A stretch of DNA of 64,000 bases from Spartobacteria bacterium (GTDB lineage: Bacteria; Verrucomicrobiota; Verrucomicrobiia; Chthoniobacterales; UBA10450). The stretch's first letter is position 1; the number at the start of each line of letters is the position of its first letter. The notes below the pieces were generated by a model, which was given only the letters and a program-made list of their open reading frames with translations, was not told where the DNA came from and searched no databases. The stretch lies in contig PNAA01000025.1 of assembly GCA_003169975.1 (NCBI GenBank), positions 99,160-163,159 of the forward strand, in the 5' to 3' direction. Shown piece by piece: positions 1 to 9,229 of the stretch. The translations under genes were made by a program, and so were the position numbers.

Positions 1-296
1 GCGCCGGTGGCGACGCCGATCCCTTCGAAAATGTCGTGGCCGTACTCGCGCCATTGCCGAACAGTCTTCTCCGCCAGATTCAGCGAGTTACCGCGCGCTC
101 CGTTTTCTTCGAGTGTCTCGTAAAGCCGCACTAATCGATCGGCCCGCGGAAAAGGCAGCGGTCGCAGCAGGGCGCTCTCGATGACCGAAAAGATGGCCGT
201 ATTCGCGCCAATCCCGAGCGCCAGAGTAACGATGGCAACAATGCTGAAACCGGGCGATTTCCGGAGGGAGCGAAAGGCGAAGCGGAGGTCGTTCAT
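1..296 (-). CDS. ADOP/MacB-like ABC permease, N-terminal part (runs off window)
   Basis: The reading frame starts with ATG at 296 and continues leftward to the window edge, so only about 98 N-terminal residues are visible. It begins MNDLRFAFRSLRKSPGF and is followed by a hydrophobic helix with the LALGIGANTAIFS signature that opens every MacB-type permease here. By family knowledge this is the first membrane helix and start of the periplasmic core domain of an 'acidobacterial duplicated orphan permease' (ADOP), an inner-membrane exporter subunit. It lies 58 bp downstream of the next permease on the same strand and is probably the last visible gene of the sigma-54 efflux operon. The C-terminus cannot be assessed. 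Confidence 0.85.
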   Translation of the reverse strand, partial: MNDLRFAFRSLRKSPGFSIVAIVTLALGIGANTAIFSVIESALLRPLPFPRADRLVRLYETLEENGARGNSLNLAEKTVRQWREYGHDIFEGIGVATG

Positions 297-354
297 TGAG
301 TTTGCGGCTTGTGACGGTGGAAAAAATGACGGCGCTCGAATGATTCGTTAGGCA

Positions 355-2739
355 TCATTCTGCCCGCAATGCCTCCATCGGATTTACCCTGGTCGCGCGA
401 TGCGCCGGCAGCAGACAGGCCAGCAGCGCCACCGCCCCGAGCAGGAGAGTGGTGCAGGCGAAAGTCAGCGGGTCGTGCGCGTTCGTTTGGAAAAGCATCG
501 AACCCATCACGCGCGCGGCGATGAACGTGGCCCCGAGACCGAGCAAAAGGCCGAGTCCAACCAGTTTGCCACCATGAGTGAGGACGAGCCGAAGCATGTC
601 GCTGCGTTGCGCGCCGAGTGCCATCCGAATCCCGAACTCGCCGGTCCGCTGGACGACGCTGTAGGCCATCACGCCGTAGATGCCGACGGACGCGATCACG
701 AGCGCGACAACCGAGAAGACCACGAGCAACATCATCGCAAATCGCTGTTTCGCGATCGTCTCCGACAGAATTTCTTCGAGCGGGCGAATGGCGCCGATCG
801 GCTGGTCTTTGTCCACGGAATAAACCGCGGGACGCAATGCGCCCGGCGCTCCGGTCGTGCGCAGGACGACGTTCAGCGAAGAGAACGGTTTCTGCGCGAA
901 CGGCTCGTAGGTCTGGCTCGTTGTCTCCTTGTCGACGCCGTACTGTTTGATGTCACCGACGATGCCGACGATCTGCCGCCAGGTGTCGGGCCCGTTGGTC
1001 ACGTTGATCCGTTTGCCGATCGGGTCCTCGTTAGGGAAATACTGCCGGGCGAGCGTTTCGTTAATGATCAGGACGCGTGGCGCCTTCGCATTGTCCTGCG
1101 CGGTGAAGAGGCGGCCGCGGACCAGGCGGATACCCATCGCGCGGAAATAATCGGGCGTCACCGCGTAGTAATTGGTGCTCGGCAAATCGCTCGGCGCCAT
1201 CGGCGGGCGGCCTTCGATATTAAAGCCAAGCACCCAGTCGCCCAGCAGCGGCAGGGTATGAGTGAGACCAACGGCCTGCACGCCGGGCAGCGCGCGCAAG
1301 CGTTCGAGGAGCGCATCGGCGAACGCCACTTGCTGCTCGTCCTGCTCGTATTTTTTCTCCGGGAGCGCGAGGCGCAGCACGGTGGCATTGGCCGGGTTGA
1401 ATCCGGGATCGACGTGGGTCAGCCGCATGAAGCTGCGCGCGAACAGGCCGGCCCCGCCTAACAACACCAGCGCGAAGGCGACTTCGATCACGACCAGCGC
1501 GCCGCGCAATCGGCCGCGGGTATCGGTCGATCCGCGCGAGCCTTGCTTCAGTGCTTCGTTGACGTCGGTATGCGCGGCGAGCCAGGCCGGCGCGACGCCG
1601 AAAACCACACCGGTGAGAACGCTGAGCGCGAGGGAAAAGAAAAGAACCGTCGCGTCGAGATGAATGTCGGCGGCGCGCGGGAGATCGGGAGGCGCGAGCG
1701 CCAGCAAAACGTCGAGGCCCCAGCGGGCCACGAGCAGACCGGCCGCGCCTCCCAGCAGGGCGAGGAGGACGCTCTCGGTCAACAGTTGCCTAACGAGCCG
1801 CGCACGGCCGGCGCCGAGCGCGGCGCGAATGGAAAGCTCGCGCCGTCGCGCCGTGGCCCGCGCGAGGAGGAGATTGGCGATGTTTGCGCACGCGATCAGG
1901 AGGACGCAACCGACCGCGCCGAGGAGGGTGTAGAGGACCGCGCGCACATCGCGCACGCTGTAATCGAGCATCGGCATGACAAAGACGCCCCAGCCTTTAT
2001 TGGAGTCGGGATATTGCTTCGCGAGCTGGGCTGTGAGCAGCTTCAATTCGGCGTTGGCCTGGGCGACGCTCACGCCGGTTTTCAAGCGCGCGGCTACCTT
2101 GAGATAATGCGCGCCGCGCTCCTTGTTGCTCCGCTCCTCCGCGCTGAAGGCCATCGGCGTCCAGACGTCGACTTGGCTCGCCTGACCGAAATCCGGCGGC
2201 GCGACACCGACGACGGTGTACGTCTCGCCGTCTAGTTGCACCGAGCGCCCGATGATTTTTTTGTCGCCGCCGAAAACGCGTTCCCAAAACGGATTGCCCA
2301 AGACGACAACGTGATTTTTGCCGGGCACGTCTTCCTCCGGCAGAAAGGTTCTACCAAGGACCGGATGAACGCCGTAGACATCGAAGTAGTGCGCGGTGGC
2401 TTTGACCTCGATGAGCCGTTGCGGCTCACCCTCACCGGTCAGGTTAATCTGCGAGCCGCTGTAGGCGGCGATCGCGGAATACAATTTCGTCTGTTTCTCC
2501 CAGTTGAGATAGTTCGGCGGCGAAACGGAAAATTCCGGGAACTGCGGCAACTGCGTTTCGCGGATGACGACGATCCGATCCGGCTGCGGGTAATCGAGCG
2601 GCCGCAGGAGGACGCCGTTAACGACGGAGAAAATCGCAGCGCACGCGCCGATCCCGAGGGCGAGCGTCAGGATCGCGATCGCGGCAAAGCCGGGCGATTT
2701 GCAAAGCTGGCGAATGGCATAGCGGAGATCGGCCGGCAT
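355..2739 (-). CDS. ADOP-type MacB/FtsX ABC transporter permease
   Basis: 794 aa. The protein shows the duplicated ADOP plan. An N-terminal helix with LALGIGACAAIFS (about 22-45) leads into a MacB-like periplasmic core (to about 250). A first FtsX block follows (about 265-390, with RRRELSIRAALGAGR). A second periplasmic core (about 415-640) and a second FtsX block (about 670-790, GEFGIRMALGAQRSDMLRL) complete it. Such permeases sit in the inner membrane and export substrates (peptides, lipids, drugs) with a separate ATPase; the substrate is unknown. It begins ATG-CCG just after the DUF4097 gene (26-bp gap) and uses the CCTAACGA motif to encode PNE and LVR. It is in the same transcription unit as the ATPases at 3801 and 7148. 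The family call is firm; the substrate is not inferable. Confidence 0.93.
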   Translation of the reverse strand: MPADLRYAIRQLCKSPGFAAIAILTLALGIGACAAIFSVVNGVLLRPLDYPQPDRIVVIRETQLPQFPEFSVSPPNYLNWEKQTKLYSAIAAYSGSQINLTGEGEPQRLIEVKATAHYFDVYGVHPVLGRTFLPEEDVPGKNHVVVLGNPFWERVFGGDKKIIGRSVQLDGETYTVVGVAPPDFGQASQVDVWTPMAFSAEERSNKERGAHYLKVAARLKTGVSVAQANAELKLLTAQLAKQYPDSNKGWGVFVMPMLDYSVRDVRAVLYTLLGAVGCVLLIACANIANLLLARATARRRELSIRAALGAGRARLVRQLLTESVLLALLGGAAGLLVARWGLDVLLALAPPDLPRAADIHLDATVLFFSLALSVLTGVVFGVAPAWLAAHTDVNEALKQGSRGSTDTRGRLRGALVVIEVAFALVLLGGAGLFARSFMRLTHVDPGFNPANATVLRLALPEKKYEQDEQQVAFADALLERLRALPGVQAVGLTHTLPLLGDWVLGFNIEGRPPMAPSDLPSTNYYAVTPDYFRAMGIRLVRGRLFTAQDNAKAPRVLIINETLARQYFPNEDPIGKRINVTNGPDTWRQIVGIVGDIKQYGVDKETTSQTYEPFAQKPFSSLNVVLRTTGAPGALRPAVYSVDKDQPIGAIRPLEEILSETIAKQRFAMMLLVVFSVVALVIASVGIYGVMAYSVVQRTGEFGIRMALGAQRSDMLRLVLTHGGKLVGLGLLLGLGATFIAARVMGSMLFQTNAHDPLTFACTTLLLGAVALLACLLPAHRATRVNPMEALRAE

Positions 2740-2765
2740 CTGTTCCCCTTCTCGTTAGGCGTCGT

Positions 2766-3776
2766 CTACTGCTGCGCAGTTTGTTTGTCAGCGGAGACGA
2801 TCTCGATCGAACCGGCGCTGCTGCGCAGGACGAGTTTCGTGCCGCCGCCGTTCAACGTGCCCTTGAGCGAATCGCTCTCGGTGCTGCTCCTTGAGATGGG
2901 CAAATCGCTCCGCACGCGGCCCGCACTGGTCTCGGCGTCGATCGTTAGGGCGGCGTTCGCTGGCGTAAGCACCGTGATGTTGCCACCGGAGGTTTCCAGT
3001 CGCACATCACCGGCGACGGGCGAGGGGAGAATGGCGGAAACCGATCCGCCGGAGGTTTCGGCGCTCAGCTTTCCGTTGATGCTGCCGAGCCGCAATTTGC
3101 CGCCGCTGCTCTCTACTTTCGTGTCGCCGACGCGGTTCAGCACCGTGACGTTGCCACCTGAAGTATCGACGTTCAATTTGCCGCGGCCGCCGGTGACTTC
3201 GATCCGGCCGCCGCTGGTATCGAGATCGGTCGTGCCATCGCAATCCTTCACCGTGATATCGCCGCCGCTCGTGTCGGCGTGAATCTCACCGTGGATTTGG
3301 CCGAAATTCAGGTCGCCCCCGCTGGTGTCGACCTTCACCTCACCCGTGAGGCCGTGAGCGGAAACGTCGCCGCCCGAGGTATCAAGATCGAGGTTGAAAT
3401 TGGACGGGACGCGCAGGGTGTAGCGAGCGTCGGTCCGGGAGTGACCGAACATTCTCCAAAGCTGCGAGCCTAACGAATCGCGTTTGTGGATGGCGCGCAC
3501 GATGACCTTGTCGCCCTCGGTGGTGATCGTGACCGGAACCGCCTTAAAGTATTCCTCCTCCTTTTCCTTGGAGGAGGCCTGGATTTTCCGGTGGACATCG
3601 ACGACGACCTTGTCGTTCTCGCCCGGTGCGACGTCGATCGAGCCAAAGTCAACGTCGACGACCAGTTTGCCACCCGGTTTGGCGGCACGCGTTTCGTGAA
3701 TGTTTTCTTCCGTCGCCGCCGCCGCGCCGAGCACGGTGACGATGAGGAAGGCGGATATCAGGATTGGTTGTTTCAT
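2766..3776 (-). CDS. Secreted DUF4097 beta-repeat protein
   Basis: 336 aa. A signal peptide covers residues 1-21 (hydrophobic core ILISAFLIVTVLGAAAA). The mature part is a right-handed beta-repeat: from about 130 to 270 a short unit built on LDTSGGD/VDTSGG recurs roughly every 18-25 residues, the pattern of the DUF4097 family (putative adhesin-like beta solenoid). It probably acts outside the inner membrane. The gene lies inside the efflux operon between an ATPase (24 bp upstream) and an ADOP permease (26 bp downstream). A structural or periplasmic accessory role for the transporter is therefore an inference from context. No catalytic motif is visible. Confidence 0.88.
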   Translation of the reverse strand: MKQPILISAFLIVTVLGAAAATEENIHETRAAKPGGKLVVDVDFGSIDVAPGENDKVVVDVHRKIQASSKEKEEEYFKAVPVTITTEGDKVIVRAIHKRDSLGSQLWRMFGHSRTDARYTLRVPSNFNLDLDTSGGDVSAHGLTGEVKVDTSGGDLNFGQIHGEIHADTSGGDITVKDCDGTTDLDTSGGRIEVTGGRGKLNVDTSGGNVTVLNRVGDTKVESSGGKLRLGSINGKLSAETSGGSVSAILPSPVAGDVRLETSGGNITVLTPANAALTIDAETSAGRVRSDLPISRSSTESDSLKGTLNGGGTKLVLRSSAGSIEIVSADKQTAQQ

Positions 3777-3800
3777 TGCGGGTTTTCCTTCTGGTTGCTC

Positions 3801-4481
3801 TCAGTGCACAATCCAGCCGTCGCGCAGCTGGATGATGCGGTTGCCGTAGGCGGCGTTCGTTTCGGAATGCGTGACCTGGATGATGGTGGTGCCGTCGGAG
3901 TTCAGCCTTTTGAAAAGCTGCATGATTTCCTCGGCCTGGCTGGAATGGAGATTGCCGGTCGGTTCGTCGGCGAGAATAAGCTTCGGGCTCGCGATGACGG
4001 CCCGCGCGATGCTGACGAGCTGCTGCTGGCCGCCGGAGAGCTGACGCGGATAAAGATCTTTTTTCCCGACAATCGAAAAGCGATCGAGCGTGTCCGCGAC
4101 GAGCGCCGTTCGTTCTGATTTGCTGTAACGGCGATAGGAGAGTGGGATGTCGAGGTTCTCGTAGACCGTCAGGTCATCGAGCAGGTTGTAGTTTTGGAAA
4201 ACGAAACCGATCTGCTCATTGCGCAGGATGGTGCGCTCTTTCGGTTTCAGGCGGTGGACCGCCGTTTCGTCGAGGTAATACTCACCGGTCCAGCCGACGT
4301 CGTGCATGCCTAACAAGTGCAGGAGAGTCGATTTCCCGGCGCCGGATGGTCCCATCACGGAAACGAAATCGCCATCCTCGACCGTGAGATCAATGTCGCG
4401 CAGGATGTAGACGAATTGCTGTTTGCCTAACGGGTAGGAACGCTCGATGTGTTCGAGCCGGATGAGTGGGCCGGTCTTCAT
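3801..4481 (-). CDS. ABC transporter ATP-binding protein (MacB/LolD class)
   Basis: 226 aa, the usual length for a stand-alone LolD/MacB ATPase. Walker [10 protein letters not shown] is at 44-52, Q-loop FQNYNLL near 95-101, signature LSGGQQQ at 148-154, Walker B LILADE at 168-173 and the switch His in VTHSE near 204. It energises a MacB-type permease from the cytoplasmic face. Its ATG lies one base after the stop of the ADOP permease at 4483, so the two are almost certainly translated from one mRNA. This is the second ATPase in the operon; which permease each ATPase serves cannot be told from sequence. Confidence 0.95.
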   Translation of the reverse strand: MKTGPLIRLEHIERSYPLGKQQFVYILRDIDLTVEDGDFVSVMGPSGAGKSTLLHLLGMHDVGWTGEYYLDETAVHRLKPKERTILRNEQIGFVFQNYNLLDDLTVYENLDIPLSYRRYSKSERTALVADTLDRFSIVGKKDLYPRQLSGGQQQLVSIARAVIASPKLILADEPTGNLHSSQAEEIMQLFKRLNSDGTTIIQVTHSETNAAYGNRIIQLRDGWIVH

Positions 4482-4482
4482 A

Positions 4483-6930
4483 TCAACCTCGGCCGAGGGC
4501 GATCATCGGGTCGGCGCGAGTGGCGCGATGAGCCGGGATGTAACTGGCGAGAAACGCGACCAGGGTAAGGGTGAGGGTGACGACGAGGAAGGTCGCAAGG
4601 TCGAGCGCGCTCGTGCCATAGAGCGCGGAGCGCAGGACCGAAGTGCTGAGCAAAGCGACGATCAAGCCGAGCAGAGTGCCGGCCGCAATCAAAGCGCCGG
4701 CCTGGAAAATCACCAGTCGCAGGACGTCGGAGCGCTGCGCACCGAGCGCCATCCGGACGCCGATCTCATGCGTCCGCTGGACGACGAGGAACGACATCAC
4801 GCCGTAGATGCCGACGGCCGCGAGCACGAGCGCGACGCCCGCGAAAACCGCGAGGAGCACGACCGAAAGCTTGCGCGGCGCGATCGAGTCCGCGACGACC
4901 TGCTCGAGCGTGCGCACATGAGCGATCGGCTGCGCGGGATCGATTGCCTGCACTTCGCGCCGGATCGCGCTCGTGAAGCTGCTCGGATCCTGCGAGCTGC
5001 GCACGGCGAGGATGACGGAGGAATAAGGCACCTGCGCGACCGGGACGTAGAACTCGGGCTTCGCTGGTTGATCGAGCCCCCGATGGCGCAGGTCGCCGAC
5101 GATTCCGACGATCGTCGAAATGGCCGGGGTGGTAAAAGGAACCCGGATGCGTTTGCCCAGCGCGCTTTCGTTAGGCCAATAGCGCTCGGCGAGCGCACGG
5201 TTGATGATGACAACCGGCGGAGCGTCCAGTTTGTCGGCCGCGGTGAAGAAGCGCCCCTGCACGAGCGGAATCTCCAAGGTCCGGAAATAATTGGGCGAGA
5301 CGATGCGATCTTCCTCATCCGGTCCGGGATGCGCGTCGTCGCTCATTCTTCCTTCGATCCCGAACGAGCAGTCGCTGTTAATGCCGCTCATCGGCAAGAT
5401 GGTCGCTAGGCCGATCTGGCTTACCCCGGGCAGACTGGCGACGCGGCGCTCGAGCTCGGCGAAGAAGGCGGCTTGTGTTTTGTTGTCCGGGTAACGCTGC
5501 GCGGGCAGGGAAATCTCCGCGGTCAGGACGTTTTTCGCATTGAAGCCTGGGTTGACATTTTCCAGCCTAACGAAACTCTTGAGGAGCAATCCCGCGCCCG
5601 TCAGGAGAACGAGAGCGAGGGCAACTTCCGCGACGACCAGAACGTTGCGCAGCCGGTTATGCCGGCGGCTCGAAGTCGATCCGCGGCCGCCTTCCTTGAG
5701 CGCTTCGGTCAGGTCCGGCTTGCCGCTGGCGAGCGCGGGGACGAGGCCAAAAATCAGGCCTGTGCCGATTGCAATCGCGAGAGTAACGAGCAGGACGGTG
5801 CCATCGATTCGGACTTCGCTCAGGCGCGGGATGGTCTGGGTGCCGAGCGTCTTTACAAGATCGATCGCCCAGATGGCGAACAGGACGCCCACTGCTCCGC
5901 CGAAAATCGCCAGGACGACACTTTCCGTCAGGCCCTGGCGGAGCAGGCGCGCGCGGCTCGCGCCGACGGCGACGCGGATGGCCATTTCGCGCTCGCGCGC
6001 GGAAGCCCGCGCGAGCAGCATGGTAGCGAGGTTGGCGCAGGCAATGAGGAGGACGAGCGCGACCGCACCGAGCAGGATGAGGAGCAGCGGCTTCATTCCG
6101 CCGATGACCTGCTCCTTGAGCGGATAAAGCATCGCGCCAAAGCTTTCGGTCTGCGGATAATTATCTTTGAACCGCGGCCGCATCGCCCGCACGACGGTTT
6201 CGATTTCAGCCTGGGCCTGCTGCGCGGAAACGCCGGGCGCAAGCCGGCCGATCACGCCGTAGCTGCGCGAGCCGCGTTGTTTCATTTCCGCATCGGTGAA
6301 GCCCAGCGGCTGCCAGATGTCGGCCTGCTCGCCGAACTGCGCGCCCGTGATGTTGAAGAGCGGGAGGGGGAATTCAAAGCTCGCGGGCATGATGCCGACG
6401 ACGGTGAAAGCGCGACCGTCGGCCAGCACCCTGCTCCCGAGGACGCGCGGATCGCGATCGAATTTCCGCCGCCAGAGCCGCTCACTGATCATGACAACGT
6501 CGTTGCGGCCGACCGCGCATTCCTCCGCGCGAAAAATGCGACCGCGGATCGGTTGCACGCCTAACAATGGAAACAGATCGGCCGAAACCGTCGCGCCGAA
6601 AATGCGTTCCGCGACATCGCCCTCGGAAAGATTGTAGGTGGCGGTGGTGAAGGCGGCGAGCTTCTCGAAGCTTTTGAGTTGGGCCTTGTAGTCGAGAAAT
6701 TCCGGCGGCGAGACCGGGATGGCGTCGAGGTGCTGGGCCTTGAAATGCTCGAAGAGGAGAACGAGGCGGGCCGGATCCTCATAAGGCAGCGGCTTGATGA
6801 GGAGCGCATTGACCAGGGTGAAGACCGCGGTCGTCGCGCCGATCCCGAGCGCGAGGGTGAGAATGCCGACGAGCGCGAAGAGCGGATTTTTAATCAGCTG
6901 CCGGAGCGCGAAGCGAATTTCTGAGATCAT
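4483..6930 (-). CDS. ADOP-type MacB/FtsX ABC transporter permease
   Basis: 815 aa, the second complete duplicated permease. The N-terminal helix carries LALGIGATTAVFT, then comes a MacB core domain. A first FtsX block contains ASAREREMAIRVAVGASRARLLRQ. After a second core domain, a second FtsX block contains QRTHEIGVRMALGAQRSDVLRLV near the C-terminus. It overlaps the small upstream frame at 6927 by ATGA, and the ATPase at 4481 follows it immediately. It differs clearly in sequence from the permease at 355, so this is not a recent tandem duplication. By family it is an inner-membrane exporter subunit; substrate unknown. Confidence 0.93.
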   Translation of the reverse strand: MISEIRFALRQLIKNPLFALVGILTLALGIGATTAVFTLVNALLIKPLPYEDPARLVLLFEHFKAQHLDAIPVSPPEFLDYKAQLKSFEKLAAFTTATYNLSEGDVAERIFGATVSADLFPLLGVQPIRGRIFRAEECAVGRNDVVMISERLWRRKFDRDPRVLGSRVLADGRAFTVVGIMPASFEFPLPLFNITGAQFGEQADIWQPLGFTDAEMKQRGSRSYGVIGRLAPGVSAQQAQAEIETVVRAMRPRFKDNYPQTESFGAMLYPLKEQVIGGMKPLLLILLGAVALVLLIACANLATMLLARASAREREMAIRVAVGASRARLLRQGLTESVVLAIFGGAVGVLFAIWAIDLVKTLGTQTIPRLSEVRIDGTVLLVTLAIAIGTGLIFGLVPALASGKPDLTEALKEGGRGSTSSRRHNRLRNVLVVAEVALALVLLTGAGLLLKSFVRLENVNPGFNAKNVLTAEISLPAQRYPDNKTQAAFFAELERRVASLPGVSQIGLATILPMSGINSDCSFGIEGRMSDDAHPGPDEEDRIVSPNYFRTLEIPLVQGRFFTAADKLDAPPVVIINRALAERYWPNESALGKRIRVPFTTPAISTIVGIVGDLRHRGLDQPAKPEFYVPVAQVPYSSVILAVRSSQDPSSFTSAIRREVQAIDPAQPIAHVRTLEQVVADSIAPRKLSVVLLAVFAGVALVLAAVGIYGVMSFLVVQRTHEIGVRMALGAQRSDVLRLVIFQAGALIAAGTLLGLIVALLSTSVLRSALYGTSALDLATFLVVTLTLTLVAFLASYIPAHRATRADPMIALGRG

Positions 6931-7136
6931 GGCGCGCTTTTTACGGTTGTCATCCCGAACGCACTCGAGGGATCACGGGGTGGAACCTTCAGGGTTAATT
7001 CCACGGGATCCTTCGACCCCGAATCCTTGCGGGGCTCAGGATGACGGAGATGCGCGACGGCGACGTTGATGGCGAGGAGGACGAGGATGAGGAGCGCCTT
7101 CAGTGATCCGTCGCTAAGACCAGCTGCGCGCATCAT
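6927..7136 (-). CDS. Possible small membrane protein, C-terminus made from a repeat element
   Basis: 69 codons from the tandem ATG-ATG at 7136, 12 bp after the upstream ATPase stop, with a GGGGAG Shine-Dalgarno-like run 5-9 bp upstream. The stop overlaps the permease start (ATGA). Residues about 13-29 (ALLILVLLAINVAVAHL) could form one membrane helix. The second half reads through the palindromic GTCATCC element at 6949-7045, giving the low-complexity stretch HPEPRKDSGSKDP. Either a genuine single-helix peptide whose tail was replaced by repeat insertion, or a chance frame. No family recognised. Confidence 0.35.
   Translation of the reverse strand: MMRAAGLSDGSLKALLILVLLAINVAVAHLRHPEPRKDSGSKDPVELTLKVPPRDPSSAFGMTTVKSAP
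6949..7045. repeat. Palindromic GTCATCC element (copy 1)
   Basis: Imperfect inverted repeat. The left arm begins GTCATCCCGAACG and the right arm ends GGGGCTCAGGATGAC, with internal GGGATC/GGATCC segments. It belongs to the same family as 43900-44031 and 45961-46110. It lies between the ATPase at 7148 and the permease at 4483, inside the small frame 6927-7136. Confidence 0.75.
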
Positions 7137-7147
7137 TTCGCTCCCCG

Positions 7148-7846
7148 TCAGGCGGCGATTTTGTCCTCGACAACCCGGCCGTCGAACAGGTGGATGGTGC
7201 GGTCGGCGTGCTGCGCGAAGCGTGCGTCGTGGGTGACCATGCAAATGGTCGCCCCGCCGGCGTGCAGTTCCTTCAACAGGTCCATGACCGCTTCGCCGTT
7301 GCGCGAATCGAGGTTGCCGGTCGGTTCGTCGGCGAGGAGAATGGCCGGTTTCCCGGCGAGGGCGCGCGCCACCGCGACGCGCTGCTGCTGGCCGCCGGAG
7401 AGCTGGCTCGGCAAGTGTTTCGAACGATGGCCCATGCCGACCCGCTCGAGCGCTTCGTTGACGAAGGCCTTGCGTTCGCCTGCCGGCATGCCGCGGTAGG
7501 TCAACGGCAGTTCGACGTTTTCAAAAACAGTCAGGTCGCCGATGAGATTGAAGCTCTGGAAGATGAAACCGATCTCGCGGTTGCGAATCCGCGCGCGCTC
7601 CGGGAAAGAAAGGTTCGCGACCTCGCCGTTCTTGAGCGTGTAGCTGCCGCCCGATGGCGTGTCGAGCAACCCGAGGATCGAGAGGAGCGTCGATTTTCCG
7701 CACCCCGACGGGCCGGCGATGGAGACGTATTCGCCGGTGCGAATGTCAAGGTGAATGCCGGACAAGGCGTGAGTCTCGACTTCGTCGGTGAGGAAGACTT
7801 TGGTGACACTGTCGAGGTGAATCAGGGTGTGGTTTCCGTTGTTCAT
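7148..7846 (-). CDS. ABC transporter ATP-binding protein (MacB/LolD class)
   Basis: 232 aa. Walker A GPSGCGKST at 45-53, Q-loop FQSFNLI near 96-102, signature LSGGQQQR at 149-156, Walker B ILLADE at 169-174, D-loop GNLDS and switch His in VTHD near 206. Typical of the ATPase partner of MacB-type permeases and membrane-fusion proteins. It is followed by the ADOP permease at 4483 and preceded by the membrane-fusion protein at 7886 (39-bp gap). This is the classical order for a tripartite ABC efflux system. Confidence 0.96.
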   Translation of the reverse strand: MNNGNHTLIHLDSVTKVFLTDEVETHALSGIHLDIRTGEYVSIAGPSGCGKSTLLSILGLLDTPSGGSYTLKNGEVANLSFPERARIRNREIGFIFQSFNLIGDLTVFENVELPLTYRGMPAGERKAFVNEALERVGMGHRSKHLPSQLSGGQQQRVAVARALAGKPAILLADEPTGNLDSRNGEAVMDLLKELHAGGATICMVTHDARFAQHADRTIHLFDGRVVEDKIAA

Positions 7847-7885
7847 GTTGTGGTTTGGTTGGGTAAGGTAATGAGAAACTCAGAG

Positions 7886-9211
7886 CTAGTTGAGGCGAAT
7901 CCGGTCGTGCGAATCGTAGGCGCTGGTGTCGGATAGGATGACTTGGTCGCCCGCGTTCAGGCCGCTCAGGATTTCGATGGTGTTGACCGAGCTGCGGCCG
8001 AAATGGACCGGGGTGCGAATGGCTTCGCCGCTCGACGTCAATTTGAAGACGCCGACCGTTGCTCCGTCCTGGGCAAACGCGGGCCGGCCGACGTAGAGCA
8101 CGTTGTCGAGGCGCTCGAGTTCGATCGTTCCGTCCACGCTCAAATCGGGGCGCGCGCCTTTCGGGAGGGGGCCATCGAGCGCCACGTCGACGGTGACAGT
8201 CCCTTGTTCAACCGCGGGGTCGACCCGGATGACATGGCCGGGAATGATCCCGTTGCGCGTGTCGATCGAAGCCGGCTGGTTGATCTGAATATCCTTCGCC
8301 TGCGTCTCGGCGATTTTGATCTGTGCCTTTAGTTTCGTCGGGTCGGCGACGCGGGCGATGTTCGTTCCCGGGATGACGCGCTGGCCGACTTCCACCGGCA
8401 GTTGTTGCAGCACGCCGGTCATGCCGGCGCGCACGTGCAGGGCCTCGACTTCCCGCACGCGCATTTCCGCCGAGGCTTTGAATTGTTCGACCGCGGCCTG
8501 CTTGGCGGCGAGTTGCGGCTCAATCGAGTCCTGGGCAAAAGCGAGACGCTTATCCTCGATCGCATCACGATTGGCCAGTTCATCTCTTTTGATGATCGAG
8601 GTCTTGTAGGCGAGATCGGCGATGAGCCCGCTCTTCTTTAAATTTTCGTTCGTCTCGGCTTCCATTTTGGCCTGCTGATATTCCGAGTGAACCTGGGCGG
8701 TGGTCGATTCCTGATTGAGCAGCTCGCGCTGGAGCGTGGCCCGGAGCGTCGTCAATTCCGCGTCCGCGCCTTTCTCCTGGAGCTCGGCATCGCGCGCCGC
8801 CTGCTGGAGGTCCGGACTGGAGAGTTCCACGATTAACGTGTCGGGCTCGACATGCGCGCCCGGCCTAACGACGATCTTTTCGACCCGGCCATCTTTCGCC
8901 GCGGCGATCCAGCGAATGTCTTCCGGCACGAGTGTGCCGAGGCCGCGCACCTGGCGGAGCATCGGCCCGCGCTTCACCGTGTCGATCCAGACCGAAGCGC
9001 GATCGACGCTCATCGCGGCGGGTTTTAGCCGCGAGATGACCACCGTGATGACGATAAGGCCGAGCACCGAAGCGGCGGCGATGATTAGCCGCCGCTTCTT
9101 CTTCCGGCGGGCAACATCGGGGCGCGGGACATCCATGGACGAAGTGACCGGTGTGAAGCCCGGAGTTTGCGCGGGCTGAGCGCCGGCAATCACTTCGAAG
9201 CTTCTTTGCAT
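7886..9211 (-). CDS. Membrane-fusion (HlyD/RND-type) periplasmic adaptor
   Basis: 441 aa. A cytoplasmic basic patch (RRKKKRR) precedes one membrane helix (about 41-60), so the protein is anchored in the inner membrane with a large periplasmic part. Residues about 95-125 (VRPGAHVEPDTLIVELSSPDLQ) and about 270-300 (GMTGVLQQLPVEVGQRVIPGTNIARV) form the two halves of a biotinyl-lipoyl-like domain. Between them is a long alpha-helical hairpin rich in E, K and Q (about 125-265). A beta-barrel follows. It should link the MacB-type ATPase and permease to an outer-membrane channel. No TolC-like gene is present in the window. Start ATG, 18 bp after the 105-aa gene. Confidence 0.93.
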   Translation of the reverse strand: MQRSFEVIAGAQPAQTPGFTPVTSSMDVPRPDVARRKKKRRLIIAAASVLGLIVITVVISRLKPAAMSVDRASVWIDTVKRGPMLRQVRGLGTLVPEDIRWIAAAKDGRVEKIVVRPGAHVEPDTLIVELSSPDLQQAARDAELQEKGADAELTTLRATLQRELLNQESTTAQVHSEYQQAKMEAETNENLKKSGLIADLAYKTSIIKRDELANRDAIEDKRLAFAQDSIEPQLAAKQAAVEQFKASAEMRVREVEALHVRAGMTGVLQQLPVEVGQRVIPGTNIARVADPTKLKAQIKIAETQAKDIQINQPASIDTRNGIIPGHVIRVDPAVEQGTVTVDVALDGPLPKGARPDLSVDGTIELERLDNVLYVGRPAFAQDGATVGVFKLTSSGEAIRTPVHFGRSSVNTIEILSGLNAGDQVILSDTSAYDSHDRIRLN

Positions 9212-9229
9212 GATGACCTATCCGCGCGC

